Source: Leptodontidium sp. MPI-SDFR-AT-0119 (lineage: Eukaryota; Ascomycota; Leotiomycetes; Helotiales; Leptodontidiaceae). From it: a stretch of 64,000 nt of DNA. Location of the stretch: contig JAHLEZ010000003.1 of the NCBI GenBank assembly GCA_020726505.1, forward strand, positions 1,922,001 through 1,986,000. The letters are read 5' to 3'. Made by a program: the position numbers and the translations under genes. The notes beneath the pieces are model-generated. The model was not told the DNA's origin. It saw only the letters and a list, made by a program, of their open reading frames with translations, and made no database searches. Of this stretch, positions 35,854 through 45,484 are shown in pieces. Positions within the stretch are counted from its first letter, which is position 1. Every line of letters starts with the position of its first letter.

Positions 35854-36252
35854 ACTTCTCAAGAATACCAGGCATAAAAACACAATTCAAGGGTGGTGGA
35901 GTGAAAGGCGATAGGCTGTCAATTGGTATCTCTGGACATTCTCATCGAAGCGTGGGGTGGTGTAGCATGTTTTGTACATAGAATAATCCCATTTTTTCTG
36001 AACGCCATCAAATGCTTCACTCCTCTATACATCTTCTCTTAGCTTGTTTGTACTGTACCCAGTGTTCATAATACAATCAGTACACGTATCATACAGCCTC
36101 CCATCCGCAACCACGTTTTCCTTCACGATAATTGTCCGGCGCTCCTTTCCTGCCCAATTCATCCACCCCTCGCAAATCCAATTATGGATCCATGTCCACT
36201 TCCACCACAACCATAACCAGGCTTCCAAGCAATCATCGAAACCGCCTACTAA
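35854..36252. other. Intergenic region between convergent genes
   Basis: 399 bp holding the 3' ends of VPS5 and the ribosomal protein gene; nothing else supported. Confidence 0.5.
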
Positions 36253-36834
36253 CTATCCCCAAACACCACCCTTCTTCCCACCTTTCGCCCTCTTCGCTTC
36301 CTTCCCTGTCTTCCCATCCTTCGCACTATTCTCAACAGCAGCCATCAGCTCCTCCAACCCGCTCTTCTTACTCTTCTTCCCCTCCGCCTCAGGCTTAACA
36401 CCACTGATCAAATCCATCAAGCTCTCTCCATCACCCTCCCCATTGAACCCCTCTCCGCCCTGCCCTCCCTGTCTCCCCTCAGCCTCCCCTTCCCCTTCCT
36501 CGGCACCATCGACATCCCACCCCCTTCCAAACCTCTTCCTAAAAGCCCTCAGCTTCCCCGCCTCATCCTGCTCTACATTCCTCAGACTGTCCAAACTGGG
36601 CTGCCACATAGGATGATTCCGCGTATCTTTCGTGCTGCGGAAGATTGGGGCGGGAGACGTCGTGCGGTGTGTGTATGTGCTGCCATCAGAGAGGGTGACG
36701 AGTTGGGTAAAGGTGTAGGGTCTATGGGGACGCTTGAGGAGGGAGGCGTGGCGGATTTGCTGAGAGGACGAGCATTGCGATTGTAGCGGTAGTTGGGTCC
36801 GCCGTAAAGCTGTGGATGGGAGTTTGCACGCCAT
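36253..36834 (-). CDS. MRPL36: Mitochondrial large-subunit ribosomal protein bL31m
   Basis: A single exon of 193 residues starting MACKLPSTALRR at 36834; the first 35 residues are Arg/Ser/Gln-rich without acids, a mitochondrial targeting signal ending RHASLLKRPHR. The core matches bL31m (yeast Mrpl36): PYTFTQLVTLSDGSTYTHRT, NHPMWQPS and FRKRFGR. The C-terminal third is a Gly/Glu/Lys-rich extension, usual in filamentous fungi. It would sit in the central protuberance of the mitoribosome. A longer frame begins at 36900 but the extra residues do not improve the targeting signal. The transposon at 36911 lies only 76 bp upstream of this start. Confidence 0.85.
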   Translation of the reverse strand: MACKLPSTALRRTQLPLQSQCSSSQQIRHASLLKRPHRPYTFTQLVTLSDGSTYTHRTTSPAPIFRSTKDTRNHPMWQPSLDSLRNVEQDEAGKLRAFRKRFGRGWDVDGAEEGEGEAEGRQGGQGGEGFNGEGDGESLMDLISGVKPEAEGKKSKKSGLEELMAAVENSAKDGKTGKEAKRAKGGKKGGVWG

Positions 36835-36910
36835 TGTGTTGATGCGTCTTGGTGGGCAGACAGCGAATGTTGTCTGGTGTTGATATCCTACTTTTGTCAA
36901 GTCAGGGATA

Positions 36911-36975
36911 CAGCCAATCTTCGGATCGGAGTGATTCTTCGGTTAGTAACGCCGATTCACCGACTTTTGCTGTAG
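36911..36975 (+). repeat. Left terminal inverted repeat, 65 bp
   Basis: Identical over 65 bp to the reverse complement of 40024-40088. Begins CAGCCAATC next to TA. Confidence 0.95.
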
Positions 36976-37013
36976 CCCCTACCCAAATTGAATGTTAGAA
37001 TATTGTAACCTTC

Positions 37014-37069
37014 AGAACTCCACCATTCCTCCACCGATTTGCCTCCAAATTGGATCATTTTGAAGCTCT
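37014..37069 (+). repeat. Left subterminal inverted repeat, 56 bp
   Basis: Matches the reverse complement of 39921-39976 with one mismatch (C/T). The 38 bp between it and the outer repeat are not conserved. It ends 38 bp before the accessory ORF's ATG. Confidence 0.9.
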
Positions 37070-37107
37070 CAACGTGCCTCTTCTTTCCATACGTCATATT
37101 CGCGAGT

Positions 37108-38838
37108 ATGCCTCCAAAACGTGCTCGAAATCGTGCGATTAAGCGTCCCAAAGCGACTAAAACGACGACTCCACGTACTCCACTTTCCTCAACGCCAGGG
37201 CCAGCTAAAATAACCCTCAAAATCAATACCACTAAAGTCAGTGATGCTTCTGTTAGCTCTACAGCTCTTACTTTGTCTGCCACACCTAATTTAGGTGTAG
37301 CAGATGAGGTAGAAGCTATAGAGCCTACAGAACCCTCATTATTGCCCATTGTAGCACCTCCTCAGCCTTCATCGACACCACAGTTTGTTTCCCCGCTAGA
37401 ACCTATTATTATACGGTCTCCTTCGCCTTCGCAGATTGATATATGGATCGTTGAGCTGGAAATCCGATGTTATCTTGACAACGAGCGTATTAGCAGTACG
37501 ATTGGGATGATAACAAATGATCCAGAGGTTGATGGGAGTACCTATGAGTCAATTAAACGGAATGCGGAGCAGTTAGCAGATCGCGGTATCGTAGAAAGAG
37601 GTGTTTCTACCCCAAGGAGAGATAATACTTGCTGGTACGGTGCCTATGGACCTGTTGGGAACCCTACGGAGGTTGATATTAGGAATGAAGCTGAATTCAA
37701 ACACGTCGTCGCTCGAGCTCGGAATTGGGGACCTAAAGGCAAAGAAAAGCTTCTCAAATTGCAAATTTGCTTTGGAATCGTTTTGTTTCCATTGAATATG
37801 CAACGACCTCCTTGGAAAGAGCCTTCAGCACCGAAACCTCCGGTTATTGCGATTCCAAAGCGTGTATTTCAAGAGGAGGAGAGCCATACGGTGAAAAAGC
37901 CACGTACAGCGACTAATCGACTATTAGAGGAGGTTGAAAAGACCCGCGAAGCTGAAAAGGGGACCTTTCAATCAATTTTGACGTCAATTCAAGTACGCTG
38001 GGCCTGTAAGGTTGATTCTTGCTCTTCGTCGACAAGATTTTGCTGGGTCAACGATGATAAACACTACTACCTCTCTGCGGAAGATCTGCGACGTTGGGGA
38101 CATGATATTCAAGAAGATTTGACTGTGTTGGACGAGCCTAGTCAACTTCATCGAGTACGACTATCGGAGGAGCGTCGAGAGCGTCAAAAACCAAAGGCAA
38201 AGAGGAAGAAGAAGCAAAGGAGGACATACCATGATGAATCGTCATCTCCGGAACCACAGTTAGCAGCTCAACACACCAAAAAAACAGTGTTTTGGCCTTC
38301 AAATCCTTACCCAGCTATGTACCAGTCAATGTTACCACCTTTAGGATGGTCTTCATATGCTCCTGGCCCTCAAATATACCCTCACTTTCCACAGCCTAAT
38401 GTTGCGCCTCCCCCTCCTCCAACACACGAATATCAGTCGATAGAGCCTCAATTACCTTCAACTCAACGATTAAAGAGAGCTGAAAGTGAGTTCTTATCAA
38501 TGGCCAATCTGCGAGAGTCGAGTCCACTTCGTAGTAGTAAAACTACAGATGAGGTGTTGTTTGCTTTGAAATCGTTCCTTCGTCAACTTTCACCTCCTCC
38601 AACATCGTCCATAGCCTCTCAATTCGACTTCACAATCAAAACCTTTGTTGAGCAAGAGTATGATATTGATATGGTAAAGGAAACGACAATAAAAGAGGCT
38701 TTGGAGCTTGGAATTAAGGTTGGTGTTTTGAAGATGATTCAGAGGCAATTGAAACCATTCAAGAAGTGGTACAATCAACAAAGTTGTATTGAAGAAGAGG
38801 ACAGCGAATTTGACAAAGATGAGGACGAGGAAGAGTGA
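37108..38838 (+). CDS. Transposon accessory protein, function unknown
   Basis: A single-exon ORF of 576 residues starting MPPKRARNRAIKRPK. In order: a basic N-terminus of about 20 residues that could be a nuclear signal; a Ser/Thr/Pro-rich stretch; a folded-looking segment (WIVELEIRCYLDNERI, NTCWYGAYGPVGNP); a Cys/His-rich segment near residue 298 with pattern C-x4-C-x6-C-x8-H (WACKVDSC...RFCWVNDDKHYYL) that may bind zinc; a Lys/Arg-rich stretch (KPKAKRKKKQRR); a Pro-rich part; and an acidic C-terminus ending DKDEDEEE. It is not a transposase: the catalytic protein is on the other strand. A role in DNA binding, target choice or regulation is a guess. Confidence 0.85.
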   Translation: MPPKRARNRAIKRPKATKTTTPRTPLSSTPGPAKITLKINTTKVSDASVSSTALTLSATPNLGVADEVEAIEPTEPSLLPIVAPPQPSSTPQFVSPLEPIIIRSPSPSQIDIWIVELEIRCYLDNERISSTIGMITNDPEVDGSTYESIKRNAEQLADRGIVERGVSTPRRDNTCWYGAYGPVGNPTEVDIRNEAEFKHVVARARNWGPKGKEKLLKLQICFGIVLFPLNMQRPPWKEPSAPKPPVIAIPKRVFQEEESHTVKKPRTATNRLLEEVEKTREAEKGTFQSILTSIQVRWACKVDSCSSSTRFCWVNDDKHYYLSAEDLRRWGHDIQEDLTVLDEPSQLHRVRLSEERRERQKPKAKRKKKQRRTYHDESSSPEPQLAAQHTKKTVFWPSNPYPAMYQSMLPPLGWSSYAPGPQIYPHFPQPNVAPPPPPTHEYQSIEPQLPSTQRLKRAESEFLSMANLRESSPLRSSKTTDEVLFALKSFLRQLSPPPTSSIASQFDFTIKTFVEQEYDIDMVKETTIKEALELGIKVGVLKMIQRQLKPFKKWYNQQSCIEEEDSEFDKDEDEEE

Positions 38839-38875
38839 GTTTAGTAGTGTTTATAAGTTAAATTGTATTGTTTTA

Positions 38876-39877
38876 TCACTCATCTTCATCATCTTCTTCT
38901 ATTGGTATGCCTTGGTAGCCAGAATGACGAAAATGCCCCCTTGCTCTACGCTCAGCTTCAGCACCAACACCTACAGAGCGTACAGCTAATATTAGGAAAT
39001 CCTCGAATTCTTCCCAGGTATGCTCACTCCAACGCCAGTGCCTTCGAATCCACGCCTTTAAATCTGCGAAGCTCTCTTCGATAGGGTTAAAAAAGGGGCA
39101 ATATGGAGGGAGATACTCCAATTGAAGACCGAATGTTGCGCAAAGTATAGGAATTCGAGGATTAGTGTGGATTGAGGCGTTATCCATAATAATAATCTCG
39201 ATTCCTTGCTCAATACACTCAGGTAAGATACTCTTTTCTAACCATTCCTCAAAGATCTCTGCTGTAATCGAGCCTTGGTAGATCAATGGTTGATGATAAC
39301 CACGAAGTGAGTACGCCGGAAGAATTGACCACCTTCTTGATCGCTTTAATACACGTTGTATTTCAGCTGGCGCACCTCTAGGAGCCCATCCGCGACGCCT
39401 ATCCGTTGTTCTCTCATTACAGGCAGATTCGTCGATAACACAAATCTTCCGGGCATCCCAAAATACCATCTTTCGCCTCCAAGCCGCAATTAATTCGTCG
39501 TTTCTTTGCGCCGCAGATACTTTGAGTACTTTCTTGGTGTATTTGAGCCTTTGGAGAGCTTTGGAGACTTGATTTGCTGACACGTCGACGTCGTAGGCCT
39601 CATACAAATACAACGCAAGCTCGTCTTGATACAAATCAGGCTCTCTTTCAAGCAACGACACCATATATTCAGCCATATCGTCGGTAATAACAGGTGGAGG
39701 GCCATGGCGACGACGATTTGAAGGTGATATTTGGCTCTTCAGCTTTCGATTCCGCTGGCATATCGTCTTATATGTTGTTTGGAACTCTTTGGCTAACGCT
39801 CGTAGATCAATATCGACCCCATTAGTCAATATTTGATCAATTCTAGCTGCTTTCCAAGCTGGCAGATTCGGAGCCAT
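38876..39877 (-). CDS. Tc1/IS630-type DD34E transposase
   Basis: From ATG 39877 the protein has 333 residues. The N-terminus is a helix-turn-helix DNA-binding region (ALAKEFQTTYKTICQRNRKL) that would bind the inverted repeats. The DDE_3 catalytic core holds D149 in ICVIDESACNERT, D232 in IIMDNASIHTN and E267 in FFNPIEESFADLK; 34 residues separate the last two, as in Tc1 elements. The protein ends with an acidic stretch, IEEDDEDE. An in-frame upstream extension to 40003 exists without an ATG that improves the match. The frame is uninterrupted, so the enzyme may be active. Confidence 0.93.
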   Translation of the reverse strand: MAPNLPAWKAARIDQILTNGVDIDLRALAKEFQTTYKTICQRNRKLKSQISPSNRRRHGPPPVITDDMAEYMVSLLEREPDLYQDELALYLYEAYDVDVSANQVSKALQRLKYTKKVLKVSAAQRNDELIAAWRRKMVFWDARKICVIDESACNERTTDRRRGWAPRGAPAEIQRVLKRSRRWSILPAYSLRGYHQPLIYQGSITAEIFEEWLEKSILPECIEQGIEIIIMDNASIHTNPRIPILCATFGLQLEYLPPYCPFFNPIEESFADLKAWIRRHWRWSEHTWEEFEDFLILAVRSVGVGAEAERRARGHFRHSGYQGIPIEEDDEDE

Positions 39878-39920
39878 GACGTCACGTTGTTCGCAGATAC
39901 ACAGTCGATTCGTCAGATCA

Positions 39921-39976
39921 AGAGCTTCAAAATGATCCAATTTGGAGGCAAATCGATGGAGGAATGGTGGAGTTCT
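39921..39976 (-). repeat. Right subterminal inverted repeat, 56 bp
   Basis: Counterpart of 37014-37069; it ends 43 bp before the transposase ATG on the minus strand. Confidence 0.9.
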
Positions 39977-40023
39977 AAAGGTTCTAAATATTATAATTTT
40001 CAAACATCCTGTTTTGGTGGGGT

Positions 40024-40088
40024 CTACAGCAAAAGTCGGTGAATCGGCGTTACTAACCGAAGAATCACTCCGATCCGAAGATTGGCTG
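40024..40088 (-). repeat. Right terminal inverted repeat, 65 bp
   Basis: Reverse complement of 36911-36975, perfect over 65 bp, followed by TA. Confidence 0.95.
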
Positions 40089-40229
40089 TACTTTTCAAGC
40101 TCTTACGGCGACCGGAATGTGCCAAGTGCGCTGCGAATATAATTTTGGTTGGAGGTTGACTGAGCTAGTGCACATTCTCTCATTCAAACTCAACAAGCTC
40201 TCGCAACACTTCAACGGAGGCCGGATTCG

Positions 40230-41263
40230 ATGTTAGCTCGTAATGGGAGGCAATTGGCTTCCAAGTTTCCGAATGGCGCATCTGCGGTTGAGAAACGCTT
40301 CTTCGATGTCTTCTTTCGTTGGTCGAGGGTAGGTTGTGTGGCTGCTGGGTCGAGAAGGAGTAAGTCTACCATTCCTCTTTCCTTGCCCAATTGCCAAATC
40401 CAATTCTCTGTTATGTTACATTCAATTCTAATGAATATCTGTCTATAGGCTCCACGCAAACCCTCTCGCCCGCAGAAGCCCACTCCCAGAAGTTCCGGCA
40501 CATAATGCGCCTAATGCCACACCCGATCGTGGTCCTCACAACAATGGCCTCCAAAACTCCAGGCGTGGTAGACTGGAGCAAGCCCGGCGACAGCAAAGAA
40601 GAAATAGATCCCTCGCTATACCGCGGTATGACCTTGTCGTCTTTCACGTCCCTTTCCATGGGTCCCGAGCCGCTCATAACATTCAACATCGGCTTCCCGT
40701 CTCGGACACTCTCTGCGCTGACAGAGACTCGGCATTTCTTGATACATGTCTTGAAAGCTAATACCGGCGGCTCGTATGTCGCGGATGCGTTTACAAAGGG
40801 AAATGCCGTGCATGCGATCCCAGGGAGCGAGGATGGGAAAGAGACGGTAGTAAATACTGCGTTTCACGAGGCTGGTAGCCAAGAGCATATGACCGTACGA
40901 GTCCATGAGATGGAGCACAGTGGGAAGAGGGGCGTTCGGCTTCCGCTCTTGGACTGTCGTTCTGCTGTGACAGCTGTGTTGGAATCTCAGGTTTTGGGGG
41001 AGGGTGACAGAGCAGGCGGGGGCTTGATCCGCATTGGGGATCACGTTTTGGTCGTCGCGAAGGTTACAGGTGTCGTCGCGGGCGTTGGAGGATATACGGA
41101 TACGACTAAATTTATATCTGTAGATTCTAAGAGTACACGGGGTCTGTGTTATCGTGATGGCAAATACGCTAAGGCGAGGAAGTTGATCAGGGCAGCGGGA
41201 TCTAGTTGGCAAGGGGGAGAGAACCAGGAGTCTGAAGATGCGACCGAAGAGTTGGACGATTGA
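40230..41263 (+). CDS. Flavin reductase-like (FMN-binding split-barrel) protein
   Basis: Exons 40230-40359 and 40449-41263 join to 314 residues. The first 44 residues are basic and hydroxylated without early acids (MLARNGRQLASKFP), which suggests mitochondrial import. The main part resembles the flavin reductase-like domain: FRHIMRLMPHPIVVLTTMA, RGMTLSSFTSLSMGPEPLITF and PSRTLSALTETRHFLIHVL, then later LIRIGDHVLVVAKVTGV and GLCYRDGKYAKAR. Such proteins bind FMN and pass electrons to partner oxygenases or reduce small substrates; the partner here is unknown. A long acidic tail closes the protein. The transposon ends 140 bp before the start codon, so it may have displaced upstream control sequence. 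Confidence 0.82.
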
Positions 41264-41899
41264 GCGCAAGGGAACGGATGCTGAAGAGAACGCAGGTCAT
41301 GTGAAGGTCGCCTTGCAGGACGGACTTGGAATATTCTTGTACAATATGGAGTTAGATATATTCATTGTACAGTAAGGATTCAGGAATGCATGTTTCCTCA
41401 AAGTAGATGTTTTAGTTGACTCGCCAAAGCATTAACTAGGCGACTGGGCTATTATCAAGAAAGCGGATTTCAAGAACGCGTTCAAGAGCCGAGCTAATAT
41501 CCCCCCCCTTTCTCAGGTCTCGCTTACTCGATTCATTATGGCCCCTGCAATAACAACGCTGGGAATGTCCAAGTGGCACCTTTTCTTTTCACACACCAAG
41601 AAACTCGTCTTTTTTCGGCATTCGGCGCTACATTCCAGATGCTGGGATCACGCTAACAGATTGTTGACTGCGGACAAAGAAATCTTCCAATAGTCGGGTT
41701 GGGAAACTTCCAAACAAGCAGACAAAGAACCCGACTCGGACGGACTTATTCAACATACCTGCCAGCTCCAAGGTCAGATCAACGCACAAGAAGCAGTTCA
41801 TGAGTCTGTATCTCCACGAAGTCTCATCCTTCAACATAATCGGGATTTTACTTGAGTAGAGTAATCCCGTCACTTAAAAGCAACATAACACTCCTCAAA
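41264..41899. other. Intergenic region
   Basis: 636 bp, nothing supported. Confidence 0.45.
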
Positions 41900-44228
41900 A
41901 TGGATCCCCAATATACAAGGTCGTCACCAAGGCGATCTCCTCGAACTCCTCGAGCACCTTCCATTCTTTCCTCCGCCTCGCCTCTTGCGAAGAAAACCAA
42001 CTTCTACCTCATCCGCCCTCGCAACATCGTAATCACCAAAAAAGTTCGTCTCGAATTAGAAGCAGCTCAACAAAAAGCATTCAAAGCAAGGTCAACCTTC
42101 AAGAAAACTCCTCGGACCGCGGAGAAAGGCAATGGACGCCTCAAATCCGAGAGAATAACAATGAAGTCCGCGCGTGCTGACAAGACTGCTACGCTCCCAG
42201 AGCCTCGCCTTGTCTTCCTAAAACGCTGTCCAAGAATTACTAGAGCTCAGCGTCTCGCCAGTGAAGCCGCTGCAAGGAAATGACAACCACCGCCCCACGC
42301 AAAGAAGGCCGAGAAGAACTTGCCCGATTCAAAGAGTTCAAAGGTGGGAGGGCCAGCAAAGCGTGGTAGATTATCCAAAGTCAAACACAGGAAAGAAAAA
42401 CAAGAAACATTTACCGCTAGAGCGAAGGTTTTGTCACATGTACTAGTAGGTGGCCATGACTTGGAGCACTCGAACGTTTCTACCCAAATCCAGTTGCCAG
42501 AGGATCACCCTAGTGATTCGCTCCCTTTTCAGCACAGAAACTCAAGAAAACGGAAAAGATTCAACGACGAGCAAGAAACGATCCGTCAATCATCGCCAAA
42601 TCGTCAGACAAACGTTGACCTGGGGCACGAAACAGCAATATCTATCCCCGAAGATTCAAAAGCGGCGCCGCTCAAAGAGTCACCAAACAATACGAAGCGT
42701 AAACTCGGAGATGAAGCAGATCCCGCGATGAAAATTTCCGATTCATTTCAACTTGATGAGGAAGATGATCACTCAGACGTCGAGCGGGGCCGACAACGCA
42801 GGAAAGGTAATAAACTCCTCAGCTTGGAAGAACTCAAGAGGCAGCTTCGGGCGAAAGTAGCAGAGAAATCTCGAAGACTAGCGAGATTGGAAGAAGATCT
42901 TAGGGCCGAGTTGGAAGCAGAGCTGAATACAGATTGGGAGACAGAACATCAGCGACCCCACCAGTCTGGCTTCAGGAGAGAGCATGAAGATATCCGACCT
43001 AGGAAGGTAGAGCTTATGATGGGTAATACACCAGTTGCTGGCGATGATGGCGAAATATTGTTCGTCCAGGGGGTGCAACTAGAAGGGAAAGTACTCGACG
43101 CGCGTGAAGATGGGAGGAGTATTTGGGGAGACCATACTGATCCAGACGACTACTGGAAGCAATTTGATCATAGTATCGATCACAGTACAGCAGCTACCAC
43201 ATCGAATGACGAGTTTTCTGTCCTGGATACGAGCCCTCCACCCAAAGAGCATTGGGAGCAGTTCGAGCACAACAAAATCGCAGATGCTCCCACTCCTCAC
43301 GTCAAGAGTCATATCAAGAAGGAGCCCATCGATGCAAAGGATGAGTTGCACTCAGAGCATGATCGACTGAAAGAAATTGCAAACGAGAATGAGAAATGGG
43401 GTGACCACGAAGAACATGATGACTATTGGAAACAATTCGAAGTCGAGCCTGAGGAAACGGATGACATACCATATCCCGAACAGAGGTTAAATTTGAACTG
43501 CAAGTTTCCAAGGGAGGCAGGGTGAAGCAACTTGAAGAATCTCGGAAGAAGTTGAAGAAGCAGTCTACACAAGTCCCCGTGCAAGACTTTCGCCAAAAGT
43601 CAACCAATGTCAAAAGCCCTCTTCACAGCAGCGATATACTCCGATACCTTCAGATCCCATCACATACATGTCAGACATCTGGGAGTACGAAGCGTTGCAC
43701 GCTGGACGCCATGAGCGAAAACCTCCCTCTCCATCTCTCTCTCCGCCACCTTCACGTCCAATCCCATCAAACGTACGCGCTAGCGATCCCAAGCAGAACG
43801 GAACTCAACGCAAGGTCAAAACGCAAGAGACTGATATCTGGGGAACTATCGAGTCGCTTCTCGCTGCTTCATCGATTTCGCCTCCTTACGCAGATTGGTC
43901 TCGGGTTTGCGATAAGTTCTTCTCGGATAAAACAGGTATGACCTCGTTTCCGAACCCTGCACCTTTCTTGCCAAGGGGTGCGAAATGTAAAGAGAAGAGA
44001 TGTGTTAGGGGAGAACTACTGGGTGTCTGTCATCATGAATTGCAGACTCTGTTTAAAGGGAATGGAACATTCGGGTTGGCTTGGTTGAAGAGGGAGCGTT
44101 TGAGATGGCATCCTGATCGTTTCGCAGGACGGATTGGGAGAGGGGAAGACAAGCGGGAGGCAAGAGAATTTGCTGGAGAGATGTTTAGGCTTGTGCAGAT
44201 ACTAGTGGATGGGTATGGAGAGAAATAG
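41900..44228 (+). pseudogene. J-domain-like (HPD) protein gene with three lesions
   Basis: From ATG 41900 (MDPQYTRSSPRRSPRTPR) the frame is basic and disordered to TGA 42281-42283, directly after EAAARK, and continues in the same frame to 43525, so the TGA is an isolated nonsense codon (CGA to TGA would do). This part has a coiled coil (LLSLEELKRQLRAKVAEKS) and a recurring WGDH...DDYWKQFE unit. Two one-base losses, near 43490 and 43600, are needed to reach first VKQLEESRKKLKKQ and then the C-terminal domain (MSDIWEYEALHAGRHERK, WSRVCDKFFSDKTG). The last 60 residues hold WLKRERLRWHPDRFAG, with the HPD motif of J-like domains. No good splice sites explain the changes. Function unknown; the intact protein would be about 770 residues. 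Confidence 0.6.
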
Positions 44229-45351
44229 AGTATGTTTTTGGTGGTGTGAGACAAGGGCTGCTTCTACTGAGTCTCCTTTCTCAAGCCCTCTCATCGCTTC
44301 AGCCCTGGATAGCTGCCGGGACACAAAATGTTCTCAACATAGTTCTCAATGAAAACTTTGCGTATTTTTCTTTAAGAGAGATTGTTGAGGAGAACTATTT
44401 CACGAAGTATCAATTAAATAGAAAACGGTGATGGGTCGTCGGTGGTGACGAGTACAAGATGGAGGCAGGACGAAGGGTCGTGAAGGTGAGATTTCCGTTT
44501 CTAAAAATGGAAGCGCACAAAAATGGGTCAGGTTTTTAGGAGTAGGGCAAGAAGTTCCTGGGGAAGGGCGCCTGGAAAAGGAAGGAATAGTAATGTCGTT
44601 GATGACAGTCCGACTTTAGCAAGGTTGAAGTGAGGAGCAGAACTAACATTGGCGAACAGTTGCCAATCATGCAACTAATACGGCCTTGCATCGATGTACA
44701 GCAGATATGTGATATGAATGACAGGGTCCACAGTCGCGGCTAACCCATTTATATTCTTGGTACTCGATTGCCGGATGAAATGGATGCGTGGTATCTACCA
44801 TGCCGTCATCCGTCGGCTTACACACACCGGGCACATGCATGGTAAGTAACATTAGTGAGGGATAATCTTGGACCAAAGCTTGGATGAGTCGATTGAGGTC
44901 AATTGAGCAGTTTCAATTCTCCAGGTGTTATTCAAACTCACGAAAGTACATATAAAGACATCCGCAAATCTTTTGCTCTGTCCCGTCTGCCTTGTAACTC
45001 ACTCAAACTTTTCATCAGACGAAGCTCGCCAGCAATAACGAAAAACCCAAGATCTTTGCTTTGAACACGGGCGGTGGATTACCGGTTATCACGAAGTGCG
45101 GAGCAAAAACAAAATTGCAGTCGAATCAGGAATTCAATTCCAGCCAAGTGATATATACAAGAGCATCATCCCAAGTGGGAGATACTCAATCGTCTCAACA
45201 CATCGCATCATCGAGAAAGCTACTCCATCGTGTCTATCATATATATACAAGAAATCAAATGCGCATCAACAACAGGTCCAAATCGACGTCTCGACCGAAC
45301 TTGTGTTTTGCTGTTTCCTTCCTTTCTTCCCCGGGTGTGAATAAAGGAAAT
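44229..45351. other. Intergenic region
   Basis: 1.1 kb between convergent genes; no supported feature. Confidence 0.45.
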
Positions 45352-45484
45352 TTACTCGCAGTCATCTTCCTCAACTGGTGCGGCAGTTTCCACAGGAGAG
45401 GCGGCCTCAGTAGCAGTGGCGGATGGACGAATGAGAGTCTGAAGCGTCGTGGGAACGCTCGATGGGATGGCTGTGACGGAGGGT

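Larger units (their letters stand above)
36911..40088. mobile_element. Complete two-ORF Tc1/mariner-type DNA transposon
   Basis: A 3178-bp element bounded by TA at 36909-36910 and 40089-40090, the target duplication of the Tc1/mariner group. Its ends are perfect 65-bp inverted repeats starting CAGCCAATCTTCGGATC. It carries two convergent intact ORFs: an accessory protein (37108-38838, plus) and a DD34E transposase (38876-39877, minus), 37 bp apart. Repeats and frames are undamaged, so insertion was recent or the element is still selected. It sits between the 5' ends of the bL31m and flavin-reductase-like genes. Confidence 0.93.

Noticed and set aside
36957..37349. 130-codon minus-strand frame inside the left part of the transposon
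   Set aside because: Shadow of the accessory ORF and repeat; no ATG context or motif of its own.
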